Source: Nocardia farcinica
Lineage (GTDB): Bacteria > Actinomycetota > Actinomycetes > Mycobacteriales > Mycobacteriaceae
Direction of reading: 5' to 3'
Length of the DNA: 64,000 nucleotides
Assembly: GCF_001182745.1 (NCBI RefSeq)
Contig: NZ_LN868939.1
Location: 2,542,001-2,606,000, forward strand
Below are positions 27,949 to 35,816 of this stretch, piece by piece (positions within the stretch are counted from its first letter, which is position 1; every line of letters starts with the position of its first letter). The notes below the pieces were generated by a model that saw only the letters and a list, made by a program, of their open reading frames with translations, did not search any database and was not told the origin of the DNA. A program made the position numbers and the translations under genes.

Positions 27949-28620
27949 TCACGACCGACGCCATCCCAGCCACAGCCCGTACAAGCCCGCTGCCGACACC
28001 CCCACCGCCACCGGAACAGACGTCACCGTCAACATCTGGTCGTAGTGGTCCTGCATGAACGTCGGTGCCGCGATCAACGTGTACACCGTCAACCCAGCCG
28101 ACCCCAATGCCGCCAACGCCGCGAACGTCATCGCCGCCAACAGCCGCGCACCCCGCAGCCGCCGCACCGTCGACACCACGATCAACACACACGACGCAAC
28201 CACCACCACCGCCAGCGAGTTCTGATACGACTCGTTCGCCGTGATAGCCACAGCCCCCAACCGCGACGCCACCACCGCCACCGCCATCAACACGACCACC
28301 AACACTCCCCACGGACTCCTCCACTGCTCCCGCCGCGGATCCCGCAACGGAATCAGGCCCAGCAGCCCGCACGCGGCCATGATGGTGAGCGTGTGCGCCA
28401 GGTCGCTGACGTGGTCGGCGCCGACCGGGTTACCGAGGGTGGTGTCGATCCAGGTGTCGAACGGGTGCGCTTGGGCTGCGAACCCGGCCGCGAGTAGGAA
28501 CGTGGCGATCGTCAGCGACCGCGACGCCCCGAGATTGGGTGGGCGGCGGTGTGGTGGCGGTCGCCAGATGCTCAGCCGCGCGAATGCTGTCACTGCGAGC
28601 AAGACGACCGAGAACCACAC
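27949..28620 (-). CDS. Multi-pass membrane protein (MAB_1171c-like family)
   Basis: Protein of 223 aa with about seven hydrophobic helices, for instance SLTIATFLLAAGFAAQAHPF and GVLVVVLMAVAVVASRLGAV. Actinobacterial proteins of this sort often sit directly downstream of a small XRE regulator, as here (gap of 55 bp). The function is unknown. In a lysogen it could be an accessory immunity or surface-exclusion gene, but that is inference. Confidence 0.65.
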   Translation of the reverse strand: MWFSVVLLAVTAFARLSIWRPPPHRRPPNLGASRSLTIATFLLAAGFAAQAHPFDTWIDTTLGNPVGADHVSDLAHTLTIMAACGLLGLIPLRDPRREQWRSPWGVLVVVLMAVAVVASRLGAVAITANESYQNSLAVVVVASCVLIVVSTVRRLRGARLLAAMTFAALAALGSAGLTVYTLIAAPTFMQDHYDQMLTVTSVPVAVGVSAAGLYGLWLGWRRS

Positions 28621-28675
28621 AACCGCAGGGTATGCCTGCCCTCAGACAGATAACGGACAGTTGGCTAAAAACGGG

Positions 28676-28963
28676 CTACTCTCCCCCCAACGCCGCGAGC
28701 CACGGCCCGCCGCCGGGGTTGTCTCTGTCCGCCAGGTCGATCGCTTCGCGCAGGACGTCCACAATGGAGACACCGAGTACCTGACAAACTCTGTCGAGGG
28801 CGTTGATCCTCCACTCGCTCTCGTTCCATTCGAGGCGCACATAGGAGTTCTTCGGCATCCCCGCCGCCGTCCAAACCTCGCGTTGGGTCAGGCCGGCGGC
28901 TTCGCGTCTCTCGGTGATCACGCGTCCGACTGCTCGGTTGAGGTCTCGGCTTCGCAGTTCCAC
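28676..28963 (-). CDS. XRE-family helix-turn-helix regulator
   Basis: Protein of 95 aa. The HTH is VITERREAAGLTQREVWTAA followed by GMPKNSYVRLEWNESEWRIN, and the LDRVCQVLGVSIVDVL tail is typical of Cro/C1-type domains. It is divergent from the 29.0 kb promoter and probably controls it and itself. It is followed by the membrane protein gene. Confidence 0.85.
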   Translation of the reverse strand: MELRSRDLNRAVGRVITERREAAGLTQREVWTAAGMPKNSYVRLEWNESEWRINALDRVCQVLGVSIVDVLREAIDLADRDNPGGGPWLAALGGE

Positions 28964-29031
28964 ATCTCACCCTAACGCGAATGTACTGCGTTGGCGGGGT
29001 ACTCCAATCGCCTGCAAACTGATGGCGACAT

Positions 29032-29061
29032 TTGCTTGCGGTACCCGCTGGTGGGTACTAG
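29032..29061 (+). promoter_or_regulatory. Promoter with embedded operator
   Basis: TTGCTT (29032-29037) and TACTAG (29056-29061) form a sigma-70-like promoter with an 18-bp spacer. GTACCC-GCTGGT-GGGTAC (29041-29058) is a perfect inverted repeat covering the spacer and -10, as expected for a repressor site. The half-site GGGTACT also occurs near 28997. Confidence 0.6.
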
Positions 29062-29130
29062 AGTCATCGATGTCCGCAATAATAAGGACCAGTTTCCACC
29101 CAATTTACCGCGTCTCTCGACCCACCGTCG

Positions 29131-29269
29131 GGGGAGGACCAGCAATGCGCAGGACCTCATAGGCGAGCCGAGACCGCGGGCAACACAACCACATTGGGGC
29201 CAGCCCATGACCCCACCCCAGCGAACCCTCAGCCCAGGGTTCGCGCCCCCTCGCTACCTGCGCAGCTGA
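29131..29269 (+). other. Leader with five-codon minigene, short ORF and hairpin
   Basis: GGGGAGGA (29131-29138), a very strong ribosome-binding site, precedes ATG 29145 of a five-codon reading frame ending in TAG at 29162. A 20-codon ORF (29207-29269) then contains a hairpin: GCGAACCCT with AGGGTTCGC, 9 bp, at 29221-29244. This lies between the 29.03 kb promoter and the 29,384 gene and could be an attenuating leader. Confidence 0.35.
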
Positions 29270-29383
29270 TCAACCCGACCGCAATCCATCGCGTTCGGGG
29301 CGTTGAAACTCGCCAGTAGCAACCCCCACGCAACAGTCGCCTGTCGAGTACAACGGCAGGCCCAACCCCAGGACCGGTCACCG

Positions 29384-29770
29384 ATGCTCGATCAGCCCCC
29401 ACCAGACCCAGCAAGGATCCTCCCGTCACTCATCGAGTTGGGCATCCTTGTGATGCGTGACCCGGTCGGTGCCGTCAACTTTGTCCCCGACAGCTGCGGC
29501 CAGCTATGGAAGCGCATCGGCCGAATCACCGTCTCCTGCCGCACCGCGATCATCGACGTGTGGCCGTGTGGAGGCAGCCACGTCACCAGCGAAGACCTGG
29601 CGACATTGGAGGCACGGGCAATTGATGCGTGGATGCGGCCCCCGTCGAAGACCGGCGAGTGGGCGACCTGCCCGGAGGGGGAGTACGGGCCGGTGTGGGA
29701 ATCGATCGTGACGGTGCCGGTGTTGTGCCCGATCTTCCCGCCGGTAACCCGCTTCGACTCCGCGGCATAG
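29384..29770 (+). CDS. Hypothetical protein
   Basis: Protein of 128 aa (MLDQPPPDPARILPSLIELG), starting at ATG 29384. No family is recognised. It has several cysteines and tryptophans and a C-terminal TVPVLCPIFPPVTR segment. It is the only gene between the 29.03 kb promoter and a strong terminator, so it forms a single-gene unit next to the repressor genes. Confidence 0.6.
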   Translation: MLDQPPPDPARILPSLIELGILVMRDPVGAVNFVPDSCGQLWKRIGRITVSCRTAIIDVWPCGGSHVTSEDLATLEARAIDAWMRPPSKTGEWATCPEGEYGPVWESIVTVPVLCPIFPPVTRFDSAA

Positions 29771-29782
29771 CACTGAAACCGC

Positions 29783-29819
29783 AAGTGGCGGGCACCCTTA
29801 CGGGTGCCCGCCACTTTTT
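29783..29819 (+). terminator. Strong intrinsic terminator
   Basis: A perfect 15-bp stem (AAGTGGCGGGCACCC with its complement), a TTAC loop and a T run end the 29,384 gene. It lies between two convergent genes and shields the repressor gene from rightward transcription. Confidence 0.92.
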
Positions 29820-29832
29820 GTGTCTTGGGGGG

Positions 29833-30258
29833 TTACTTGCTGCGGGTTTTCGCTTGACGTCGCGCTTTCGTGTTCTGCTCTCCACTGTCACGCTTGGCCG
29901 GCGCGGGCGTGGGGGTGACACCAAGACGTTGCCCGAGTATCTCGTACAGCTGTTCGTTGCTGAGGGTCAGCTCCGGTTTCTCGGGGGATTGGCCCAGCTC
30001 TTGGGGGGTAGCGAGTCCAGCGTTGATCATGACCTCGGAGAGGGGCCGGTTGAACTCATTGGCTACGCGTTTGACTGTGTCGTAGTTGGGTTTGGCATCG
30101 CTGGATCGGCGCCACACGGACGGGGTGGAGGCCGCGACGTCGATCCGCCGGGCGAATTCGGCGAAGGAAGTGATGCCGTGGGTGTTCATCAGCATTTCGA
30201 CGTATCTCCACCAGGGCGTGTCCACGGGGGTGCTCCTGGTGTCGGCCTGTCTGGTCAC
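29833..30258 (-). CDS. Helix-turn-helix repressor, probable immunity repressor
   Basis: Protein of 141 aa from GTG 30258. The HTH region reads GITSFAEFARRIDVAASTPS with VWRRSSDAKPNYDTVKRVAN after it. A basic tail ends the protein (NTKARRQAKTRSK). It is divergent from the recombination operon and faces a control region containing a good rightward promoter, the layout of a phage lysis-lysogeny switch. The repressor role is inferred from position. Confidence 0.7.
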   Translation of the reverse strand: MTRQADTRSTPVDTPWWRYVEMLMNTHGITSFAEFARRIDVAASTPSVWRRSSDAKPNYDTVKRVANEFNRPLSEVMINAGLATPQELGQSPEKPELTLSNEQLYEILGQRLGVTPTPAPAKRDSGEQNTKARRQAKTRSK

Positions 30259-30601
30259 GATGGGGCCTTTCGGTCTCGTGGGGCTCCTACTTGCCGGTAG
30301 GGTCCTTGGTCCTCTCGATGGTATCGAGTTGATGCCGAAAACGAAACACTCCAGATTAGACAGTGTAGTGCTTCACACAGTCGGTTTCAGCATAACCGCT
30401 GATAGGCCGCGTGTGATGCATTGTGTGCCCGTTTGCATGACTAGCACTCACCAGACTTGTCATTTCCGAGTGTAGACACTAAACTCAAGTTTGCATTCAA
30501 CAACGCGCACCTCGTGGATGCTCCCTCGACGAGAAAGCCCGCCCCCACTGGCATGAGGACGGGCCGACACACCACGCCTCAACTCACCGAAAGGACGTGG
30601 C
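30259..30601. promoter_or_regulatory. Divergent control region with repeated AGTGT/ACACT motifs
   Basis: AT-richer than its surroundings and gene-free. It contains AGTGTAGTG followed by TTCACACAG (30363-30380), and AGTGTAGACACT (30469-30480), a palindrome. Leftward it would drive the repressor, rightward the recombination operon. See also the separate promoter entry. Confidence 0.7.
30457..30485 (+). promoter_or_regulatory. Rightward early promoter
   Basis: TTGTCA (30457-30462) and TAAACT (30480-30485) with a 17-bp spacer form a good sigma-70 promoter. The palindrome AGTGTAGACACT overlaps the -10 box, so a repressor could block it. Confidence 0.7.
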
Positions 30602-30766
30602 ATGCCCACACCAAATCATAACCCCCGACCCCCACAGGCGAGCGCACTCCGCCGCATCACCGACCACGCGAAGATCACCGCCTGCATCCTCGGCCTGACC
30701 GCGCTGTGGACACTCATCCTCCTCGCCCTCGACTGGACCAACACCCCCTGGATCGGGCTCGCATGA
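30602..30766 (+). CDS. Small single-pass membrane protein
   Basis: Peptide of 54 aa, starting at ATG 30602 behind AAAGGA. One hydrophobic helix (ITACILGLTALWTLILLALD) follows a polar, basic start. The stop overlaps the YqaJ gene ATG. First gene of the rightward operon; function unknown. Confidence 0.7.
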   Translation: MPTPNHNPRPPQASALRRITDHAKITACILGLTALWTLILLALDWTNTPWIGLA

Positions 30767-31752
30767 ACCCCGCTCTCTTTCGCGAACTCCCGCGCACCGA
30801 GCACGGCAGCCCTGAATGGCTCGAAGCCCGTCTCGCCGGCATCGGCTCCTCCGAAGTGTCTGGTCTGCTCGGGCTCGTCGACTGGGACTCCCCATACACG
30901 ATCTGGCTCCGCAAGACCCGCCGCGCCCCAGCGGACTCCGGCATCGACACCGAGGCCATGTTCTGGGGCCGCAAACTCGAACCGGTCATCCGGGAAGTCG
31001 CCTGTGAACGTCTCGGCCTCACCGTCGAAACACCCGGCACGCTCGCTTCGATCGAACGACCACACATGCTCTACTCGCCGGACGGTCTATTTTCCGACGG
31101 CGGACTGCTCGAATGCAAAAACACCGCCTGGTTCATGCAGTCGCTGTGGGATGGGCAGATCCCCGACCATGCCGAGGTCCAGTTGCACCACGGCATGTAC
31201 GTGACTGGCGCACGCCACGCCTATGCCGCCGGATTGATCGGCGGGAACCGACTGGAAATCGTTCGGATCGAGCGGAACGACCGGTTGATCGAACTGTGCG
31301 TCGACGCCTGCGACCGGTTCTGGCGCGATCACGTCGTCGCTGATGTGGAACCGCCGATCAGGGGCACATCCGCTGACCGCGCGGCCGTCGACCGGATGCA
31401 CCCGTACGTCGGCGGAGACCTACACGTAACCCGTCAACAGATCAGCCGCCTTCACGCCGAGTACTTGGCAGCCAAGGAAGCTGAGAGCACTGCAGCGAAG
31501 CGGAAGAAGGCCGCTGGCAACCAGATCCTCGCGCTGATGGACGGCCACGATCGCCTCCTGGTCGGGGATGAGCCGTGGGTCGCGCTGAAGAACGGCCGCT
31601 TCTGTGAGGCGAAGTTCCGGGACGCCGAGCCGGAATTGTACGCCGAGTACTTGACCCGACAGGCGTTCGACGCTTCCGCGCTACGGAACGACCACCCCGG
31701 TGTCTACCGCAAGTACCAGTCCAAAACCCTTGACCTGAAAGAGGTGGCCTGA
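30763..31752 (+). CDS. YqaJ-family viral exonuclease (lambda Exo-like)
   Basis: Protein of 329 aa from ATG 30763. SPEWLEARLAGIGSSEVSGL, SPDGLFSDGGLLECKN (the D...E-x-K nuclease core) and the later helical C-terminus mark a YqaJ recombinase nuclease. It would chew 5' ends of double-stranded DNA and give the 3' overhang to RecT, encoded next with a one-base overlap. Together they form a phage single-strand-annealing recombination pair. Confidence 0.92.
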   Translation: MNPALFRELPRTEHGSPEWLEARLAGIGSSEVSGLLGLVDWDSPYTIWLRKTRRAPADSGIDTEAMFWGRKLEPVIREVACERLGLTVETPGTLASIERPHMLYSPDGLFSDGGLLECKNTAWFMQSLWDGQIPDHAEVQLHHGMYVTGARHAYAAGLIGGNRLEIVRIERNDRLIELCVDACDRFWRDHVVADVEPPIRGTSADRAAVDRMHPYVGGDLHVTRQQISRLHAEYLAAKEAESTAAKRKKAAGNQILALMDGHDRLLVGDEPWVALKNGRFCEAKFRDAEPELYAEYLTRQAFDASALRNDHPGVYRKYQSKTLDLKEVA

Positions 31753-32672
31753 TGGCCCGCAACATCGTCGACCGCATCGAACAGAACACTCACATCGAAC
31801 AGGCAGACAACAAGCCGCCATCGCTCCAGCAGCAGATCCGCGACATGGAGCAGCAGTTCAAGATGGCCATGCCCCGCGGCGCCGAAGCGGCGCAGCTCGT
31901 GCGGGACGCGCTCACCTGCTTGCGGCAGACCCCGAAGCTCGCCGAATGTGACCCCGCCACGGTTCTCGGATCACTGATGAGCTGCGCACAGCTCGGACTG
32001 CGACCCGGCGTGCTCGGTCACGCATGGCTGCTTCCCTTCTGGGACAGCAAGTTCGAATGGACCGACGCCTCCGGCCGTAGCCGCAAAGGCGCCAATCGCG
32101 CGCAGTTGGTGATCGGCTATCAAGGTCTCGTCGACCTGGCGCACCGCTCCGGCAAGATCGCGTCGTTGATCGCGCGCACCGTGTACGAGAACGACACGTT
32201 CGATGTGGACTACGGTCTCGCGGACTCGCTCGTCCACAAGCCCGTCATGAAGGGCCCCCGCGGTGAGCCGATTGCCTTCTACGCCATCGCGAAGTTCACC
32301 ACCGGCGGGCATGCGTTCCTCGTCATGACCTACGACGAGATGGTCGAGTTCTGCGAGAAGCACACCAAGTCCAAGGGCAAGTACGGGCCGTGGAAGGACA
32401 ACTTCGAGAGCATGGCGCACAAGACGTGCGTCCGGCAGCTGGCGAAGTGGATGCCGAAGTCCACGGAGTTCGCGCGCGCCATCGAGCACGACGAAGCCGT
32501 GCGTGTTGATCTCACGCCCGATGCGATCGACCGTCCGATCCACATCGAATCGGAGGTGATCGACGCCGAACATGTCGACGACGATGTAGTGCAGGACGCG
32601 CCGACAGACTACTACGAGGACGTGCCACCCGCCGGTGACAGCGGCATGTTCCCGCCCGAGACGGGGGAGTAG
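31752..32672 (+). CDS. recT: RecT single-strand-annealing recombinase
   Basis: Protein of 306 aa. CLRQTPKLAECDPATVLGSL, SCAQLGLRPGVLGHAWLLPF and QLVIGYQGLVDLAHRSGKI are RecT signatures. The C-terminal 60 residues are acidic and probably disordered. It anneals the single strands made by the YqaJ exonuclease and would serve phage replication and recombination. Confidence 0.95.
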   Translation: MARNIVDRIEQNTHIEQADNKPPSLQQQIRDMEQQFKMAMPRGAEAAQLVRDALTCLRQTPKLAECDPATVLGSLMSCAQLGLRPGVLGHAWLLPFWDSKFEWTDASGRSRKGANRAQLVIGYQGLVDLAHRSGKIASLIARTVYENDTFDVDYGLADSLVHKPVMKGPRGEPIAFYAIAKFTTGGHAFLVMTYDEMVEFCEKHTKSKGKYGPWKDNFESMAHKTCVRQLAKWMPKSTEFARAIEHDEAVRVDLTPDAIDRPIHIESEVIDAEHVDDDVVQDAPTDYYEDVPPAGDSGMFPPETGE

Positions 32673-32675
32673 GCG

Positions 32676-32879
32676 ATGACCCTCCCGATGGACGGCGCCT
32701 GGCTCGTCTTCCCCCAAGCCGGCGAACATGAAGGGGAAGGCGGCGACGCCTACGAAGTCATGAACTTCGGAGACCAGGAACTCGCGGCCCTCCGAGAAGC
32801 CAACCGACGCGACGGATTCCGCGCCGTCTACGTCCTGCCCGGCCAAACCATCCTGGAAGCGCTGGGGCGGCAGACATGA
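32676..32879 (+). CDS. Small hypothetical protein
   Basis: Protein of 67 aa, acidic, with no recognised domain (MTLPMDGAWLVFPQAGEHEG). It sits between recT and the exonuclease and overlaps the latter by 4 nt. Its position suggests a part in DNA metabolism, without further evidence. Confidence 0.7.
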   Translation: MTLPMDGAWLVFPQAGEHEGEGGDAYEVMNFGDQELAALREANRRDGFRAVYVLPGQTILEALGRQT

Positions 32880-33577
32880 CCATGCCCACCCTGTGGTTGG
32901 GCATGCCGCTCGCGGCCTTCGACGTGGAAAGCACAGGAGTGTCGGTCACGACCGACCGGGTTGTGACCGCCTCCGTGCTACGCATCGACGGCCCCGACGT
33001 CCATGCCCGCAACTTCCTCGCGAACCCAGGAATCCCCATCCCGCAAGCCGCAACCGACATCCACGGATACACCACCGAGTACGCCGAAAAGTACGGGCGC
33101 CCACACCCGGAAGTCATCGCCGACATCGTCGACGAACTGTACGCATGCTGGGCCGAAGGACGAGTCGTCGCCTGCTACAACGGGTCCTTCGACTTCACCA
33201 TCCTCGCCACCCACCACCAGGGGTTCGAGGTCCGCGGGCCGATCTTCGACGCCTACATAGCCGACAAACACGTCGACCGGTACCGGCCAGGCTCCCGGAA
33301 ACTGTCCGCAACATGCATCCACTACGGCATCCAATTGGATGACGCACACGATGCCCAAGCGGATGCCCTCGCCGCAGCCCGCCTCGCCTGGAAAATGCCC
33401 CGCATCTACCCCGAACTCGCCACCCTCACCGCGCCCGAACTCATGGCCGCCCAAACCCGATGGCACAGCGAGCAAACCGCAAGCTTCATCGACTACCTCC
33501 GCCGCAAAAACCTCCCATCCGACGACGTCCGCCACGGATGGCCCATCTCCCACGCCCCCGAAAGCGAAGCAGCATGA
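32876..33577 (+). CDS. DnaQ-like 3'-5' exonuclease (DEDDh)
   Basis: Protein of 233 aa. Exo motifs are clear: AAFDVESTGVSVTTDRVV (motif I, D-x-E), ACYNGSFDFTIL (motif II, D) and DDAHDAQADALAAAR (motif III, H....D). It resembles the proofreading subunit family and could trim ends during recombination or proofread. Its TGA overlaps the following ATG. Confidence 0.92.
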   Translation: MTMPTLWLGMPLAAFDVESTGVSVTTDRVVTASVLRIDGPDVHARNFLANPGIPIPQAATDIHGYTTEYAEKYGRPHPEVIADIVDELYACWAEGRVVACYNGSFDFTILATHHQGFEVRGPIFDAYIADKHVDRYRPGSRKLSATCIHYGIQLDDAHDAQADALAAARLAWKMPRIYPELATLTAPELMAAQTRWHSEQTASFIDYLRRKNLPSDDVRHGWPISHAPESEAA

Positions 33578-34023
33578 CCACCGCCAGCGTCCACAGCGCA
33601 GCAGCCATCCGACGCCTCCGATCGATCGGATACGTCCCCGCCGACCCGGTACGTGAACGACTGCAACAGTTCCACGCCGCCGGAGTCGTCGAAACCCGGC
33701 TCGCACACGGCCTCGGCATCTCCGCCCGCACCATCAACGGCATCCGCCGCGGACTCTCCCGCCACGCCCACCGAAACATCGCCGAACGGGTCCTCAACCT
33801 CACAGTCGAAGAAGCCACCATCCGCTTCGGACGCCCCACCCCCATGGTCGATGACGTCGTACTGGGCCGGCTCCTCGCTGGACGAGATGAGTCGATCGCC
33901 AGCTACGACAAACCCGCCTACGCCCACGCCCTCCACCAGCGCGGCTGGCTCAAAACCCACATCGCCGACACCCTCCATGTCTCCGGCGCCACCATCAACA
34001 AGATCCTGGGGACCGCGGCGTGA
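33574..34023 (+). CDS. HTH protein, mosaic family member 1
   Basis: Protein of 149 aa with two HTH-like units: an N-terminal one (GVVETRLAHGLGISARTING) and a C-terminal one (GWLKTHIADTLHVSGATIN). Compared with the two following genes, it has their N-terminal unit and the C-terminal unit of member 2 but lacks the central RRIRAL domain. These are probably DNA-binding regulators of the phage. Overlaps both neighbours by 4 nt. Confidence 0.7.
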   Translation: MTTASVHSAAAIRRLRSIGYVPADPVRERLQQFHAAGVVETRLAHGLGISARTINGIRRGLSRHAHRNIAERVLNLTVEEATIRFGRPTPMVDDVVLGRLLAGRDESIASYDKPAYAHALHQRGWLKTHIADTLHVSGATINKILGTAA

Positions 34024-34856
34024 AGGACAGAACCTACATCGCATCCCAAGTTCCCGCCCTAGGGCCTGGACGAGTTCAAAAGGTGTACAAGATGCGGGTG
34101 GCTCGCGGCCTCGCCAGCACCCTCGTCGACAGCACCCCCATTCGTGAACACCTCACCTGGCTCCACGAACTCGGATTCTCCGACTGGGCTATAGCCGCCG
34201 CCGCAGTACTACCACAACGCACCGTCTGGCAAGTCCGCACCGGCGTCTACGACAAGACCCGCATCCACCACGCAATGCTGCTCCGCAACGTCACCCACGT
34301 ACCCACCCCCGCGCAAGCCGACATGCTGGTGCCAGCACTCGGCGCCGCACGCCGGATCCGCGCACTCCAAGCGATCGGCCACACCTACCCCAGTCTCGAA
34401 CAACACCGAGGCTGGAAAGCAGGCACGGTCCGTTCAGCCTGCGACCACCAGCAAATCCGGGGCGCTACCTGGCTGGCGATCGAAAGCCTCTTCAACGAAC
34501 TGTCAGGCACCCCGGGCCCGTCCAAGCTCGGCGTGAAGCGCGCCCGCGCCGCCGGCTTCCCGCCCCCGATCGCATGGGAAGGCGTCGACATCGACCACCC
34601 CGACAGCACACCAATCCTCGACACGACCGCGCCAGAACAGACAGCCGTCGACGAAGTCCTCGTCGCCCGCATCCTCGCTGGCGCCCACCGCGGCCCCGTC
34701 CCCAACGCTGAACGCGCAGCCGTGCTCGACCACGCCGTCCACAACAGGTGGGTTGCGCGGCAACTCGCCAACGCACTCCGCATCAGCCACGACGCCGCCG
34801 ATCGAGCCCTTGTCCGACACCGCGCGAAGCTACGCCAACAGCAGGAGGCGGCATGA
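34020..34856 (+). CDS. HTH protein, mosaic family member 2
   Basis: Protein of 278 aa from GTG 34020. It contains an N-terminal HTH-like unit (GFSDWAIAAAAVLPQRTVWQ), a central domain (GAARRIRALQAIGHTYPSLE then LFNELSGTPGP), and a C-terminal HTH-like unit (NRWVARQLANALRISHDAAD). The central domain is shared with member 3, the end with member 1. Function is probably DNA binding; no target known. Confidence 0.7.
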   Translation: MKDRTYIASQVPALGPGRVQKVYKMRVARGLASTLVDSTPIREHLTWLHELGFSDWAIAAAAVLPQRTVWQVRTGVYDKTRIHHAMLLRNVTHVPTPAQADMLVPALGAARRIRALQAIGHTYPSLEQHRGWKAGTVRSACDHQQIRGATWLAIESLFNELSGTPGPSKLGVKRARAAGFPPPIAWEGVDIDHPDSTPILDTTAPEQTAVDEVLVARILAGAHRGPVPNAERAAVLDHAVHNRWVARQLANALRISHDAADRALVRHRAKLRQQQEAA

Positions 34857-35593
34857 CCAATCTCTGTGCCTCCACCCGCAAAAGCAAGCTGTACAGGTGG
34901 CGCAAAGCCAACAGCATCGCCGTCTACCGCCCCGCCGGACCTGTCCGCGACCACATCCATGCCCTCTACGCGCTCGACGTCACTGCCCCCATGATCGGGA
35001 CCGCAGCTGGCTGCACTGAACAAGCAATCCGCGCCATCGCCAACGGCGCCGCCCGACAGGTGCGCGTTCAGCTCGCCGAGCGCATCCTCGCCGTCACCCA
35101 CGCCCCCCACCCAGGCCAGAAGCTTGTCCTGGCGGTCGGCGCCTTCCGGCGAATCCGCGCACTCAACGCTATCGGATGGCCCACTACCGACCTCGCCGCC
35201 CGCCTAGGGCTACGCGATCCCAGCAACCTCAACCAGTCCATCAACCGCCCGCACATGACCTATCTGCGGTGGGCGGCGATCCGCGACCTCTACGAGGAAC
35301 TGTCGGGAACCCCCGGTCCAAGACCCGACACCGCACGGCGTTGCCGCACCAAACCGGCGCCACCGCTGGCGTGGGAGGGCCGCGACATCGACGACCCCCG
35401 CGCGCAGCCGGACTGGAAAGCGATGGGCGTCAAGCTCTCGGAACGGCCCGTCTGCCCGAATGGGCACCGCTACAGCGACGGAAACCTGGCCTATGACAGC
35501 CGCGGGCATCGTCGCTGCCGCGCCTGCTCTGCCGCCGCCAACCACAGGAGAGAGCAGCGACACGGCTCGTCCGTTGCGTACGATCGAAACTAA
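34853..35593 (+). CDS. HTH protein, mosaic family member 3, with zinc ribbon
   Basis: Protein of 246 aa. An N-terminal HTH-like unit (DVTAPMIGTAAGCTEQAIRA) and the central domain (GAFRRIRALNAIGWPTTDLA, ending YEELSGTPGP) match member 2. The C-terminus instead carries a zinc ribbon: CPNGHRYSDGNLAYDSRGHR then CRAC. It ends the first operon segment, just before a new promoter and the structured leader. Confidence 0.72.
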   Translation: MTNLCASTRKSKLYRWRKANSIAVYRPAGPVRDHIHALYALDVTAPMIGTAAGCTEQAIRAIANGAARQVRVQLAERILAVTHAPHPGQKLVLAVGAFRRIRALNAIGWPTTDLAARLGLRDPSNLNQSINRPHMTYLRWAAIRDLYEELSGTPGPRPDTARRCRTKPAPPLAWEGRDIDDPRAQPDWKAMGVKLSERPVCPNGHRYSDGNLAYDSRGHRRCRACSAAANHRREQRHGSSVAYDRN

Positions 35594-35613
35594 AGTGTAG
35601 TCTCCAAACTACA
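35574..35613 (+). promoter_or_regulatory. Promoter and inverted repeat after the HTH trio
   Basis: TTGCGT (35574-35579) and TAGTCT (35598-35603) with an 18-bp spacer. TGTAGT-CTCCAA-ACTACA (35596-35613) is a perfect inverted repeat over the -10 and shares AGTGTAGT with the switch region at 30.36 kb. Confidence 0.6.
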
Positions 35614-35650
35614 GCTCCTGTTGGCTGGACGCCACCAGGAAAAGCGCGAA

Positions 35651-35756
35651 CGGCGCACCCGCCTGGACAGTAGGTGCGCCGCTCGAAGTACGCGTAGGAG
35701 GCGCGTACACGCCTGGAATCAAAGAGATTCCGGCAACAGCCCGTAGGAGGCGGGCT
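35651..35756 (+). ncRNA. Structured leader RNA candidate: four hairpins, two with TAGGAGG loops
   Basis: Four hairpins lie in a row. A: CGGCGCACC with GGTGCGCCG, 9 bp (35651-35681). B: GTACGCG-TAGGAGG-CGCGTAC, 7 bp (35688-35708). C: CTGGAATC-AAAGA-GATTCCGG, 8 bp with one wobble (35713-35733). D: AGCCCG-TAGGAGG-CGGGCT, 6 bp (35738-35756). B and D differ in stem sequence but share the same 7-nt loop, a Shine-Dalgarno-like sequence. It lies between a promoter and the gene at 35,817, so it is a leader or a separate small RNA. Confidence 0.65.
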
Positions 35757-35816
35757 CCCCATGAGCGTATCACGCAGACTCCTTTTCGAGGTAGTCGCCC
35801 ACGAAGGAGCGCAGCA

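Noticed and set aside
27623..28372. Minus-strand frame with glycine/valine repeats near the element boundary
   Set aside because: It is a shifted reading of the membrane protein gene at 27,949-28,620 and has no domain or ribosome-binding site.
28991..29269. 92-codon plus-strand frame
   Set aside because: It starts upstream of the best promoter, has weak codon bias and reads through operator and hairpin; only its last 20 codons might be translated.
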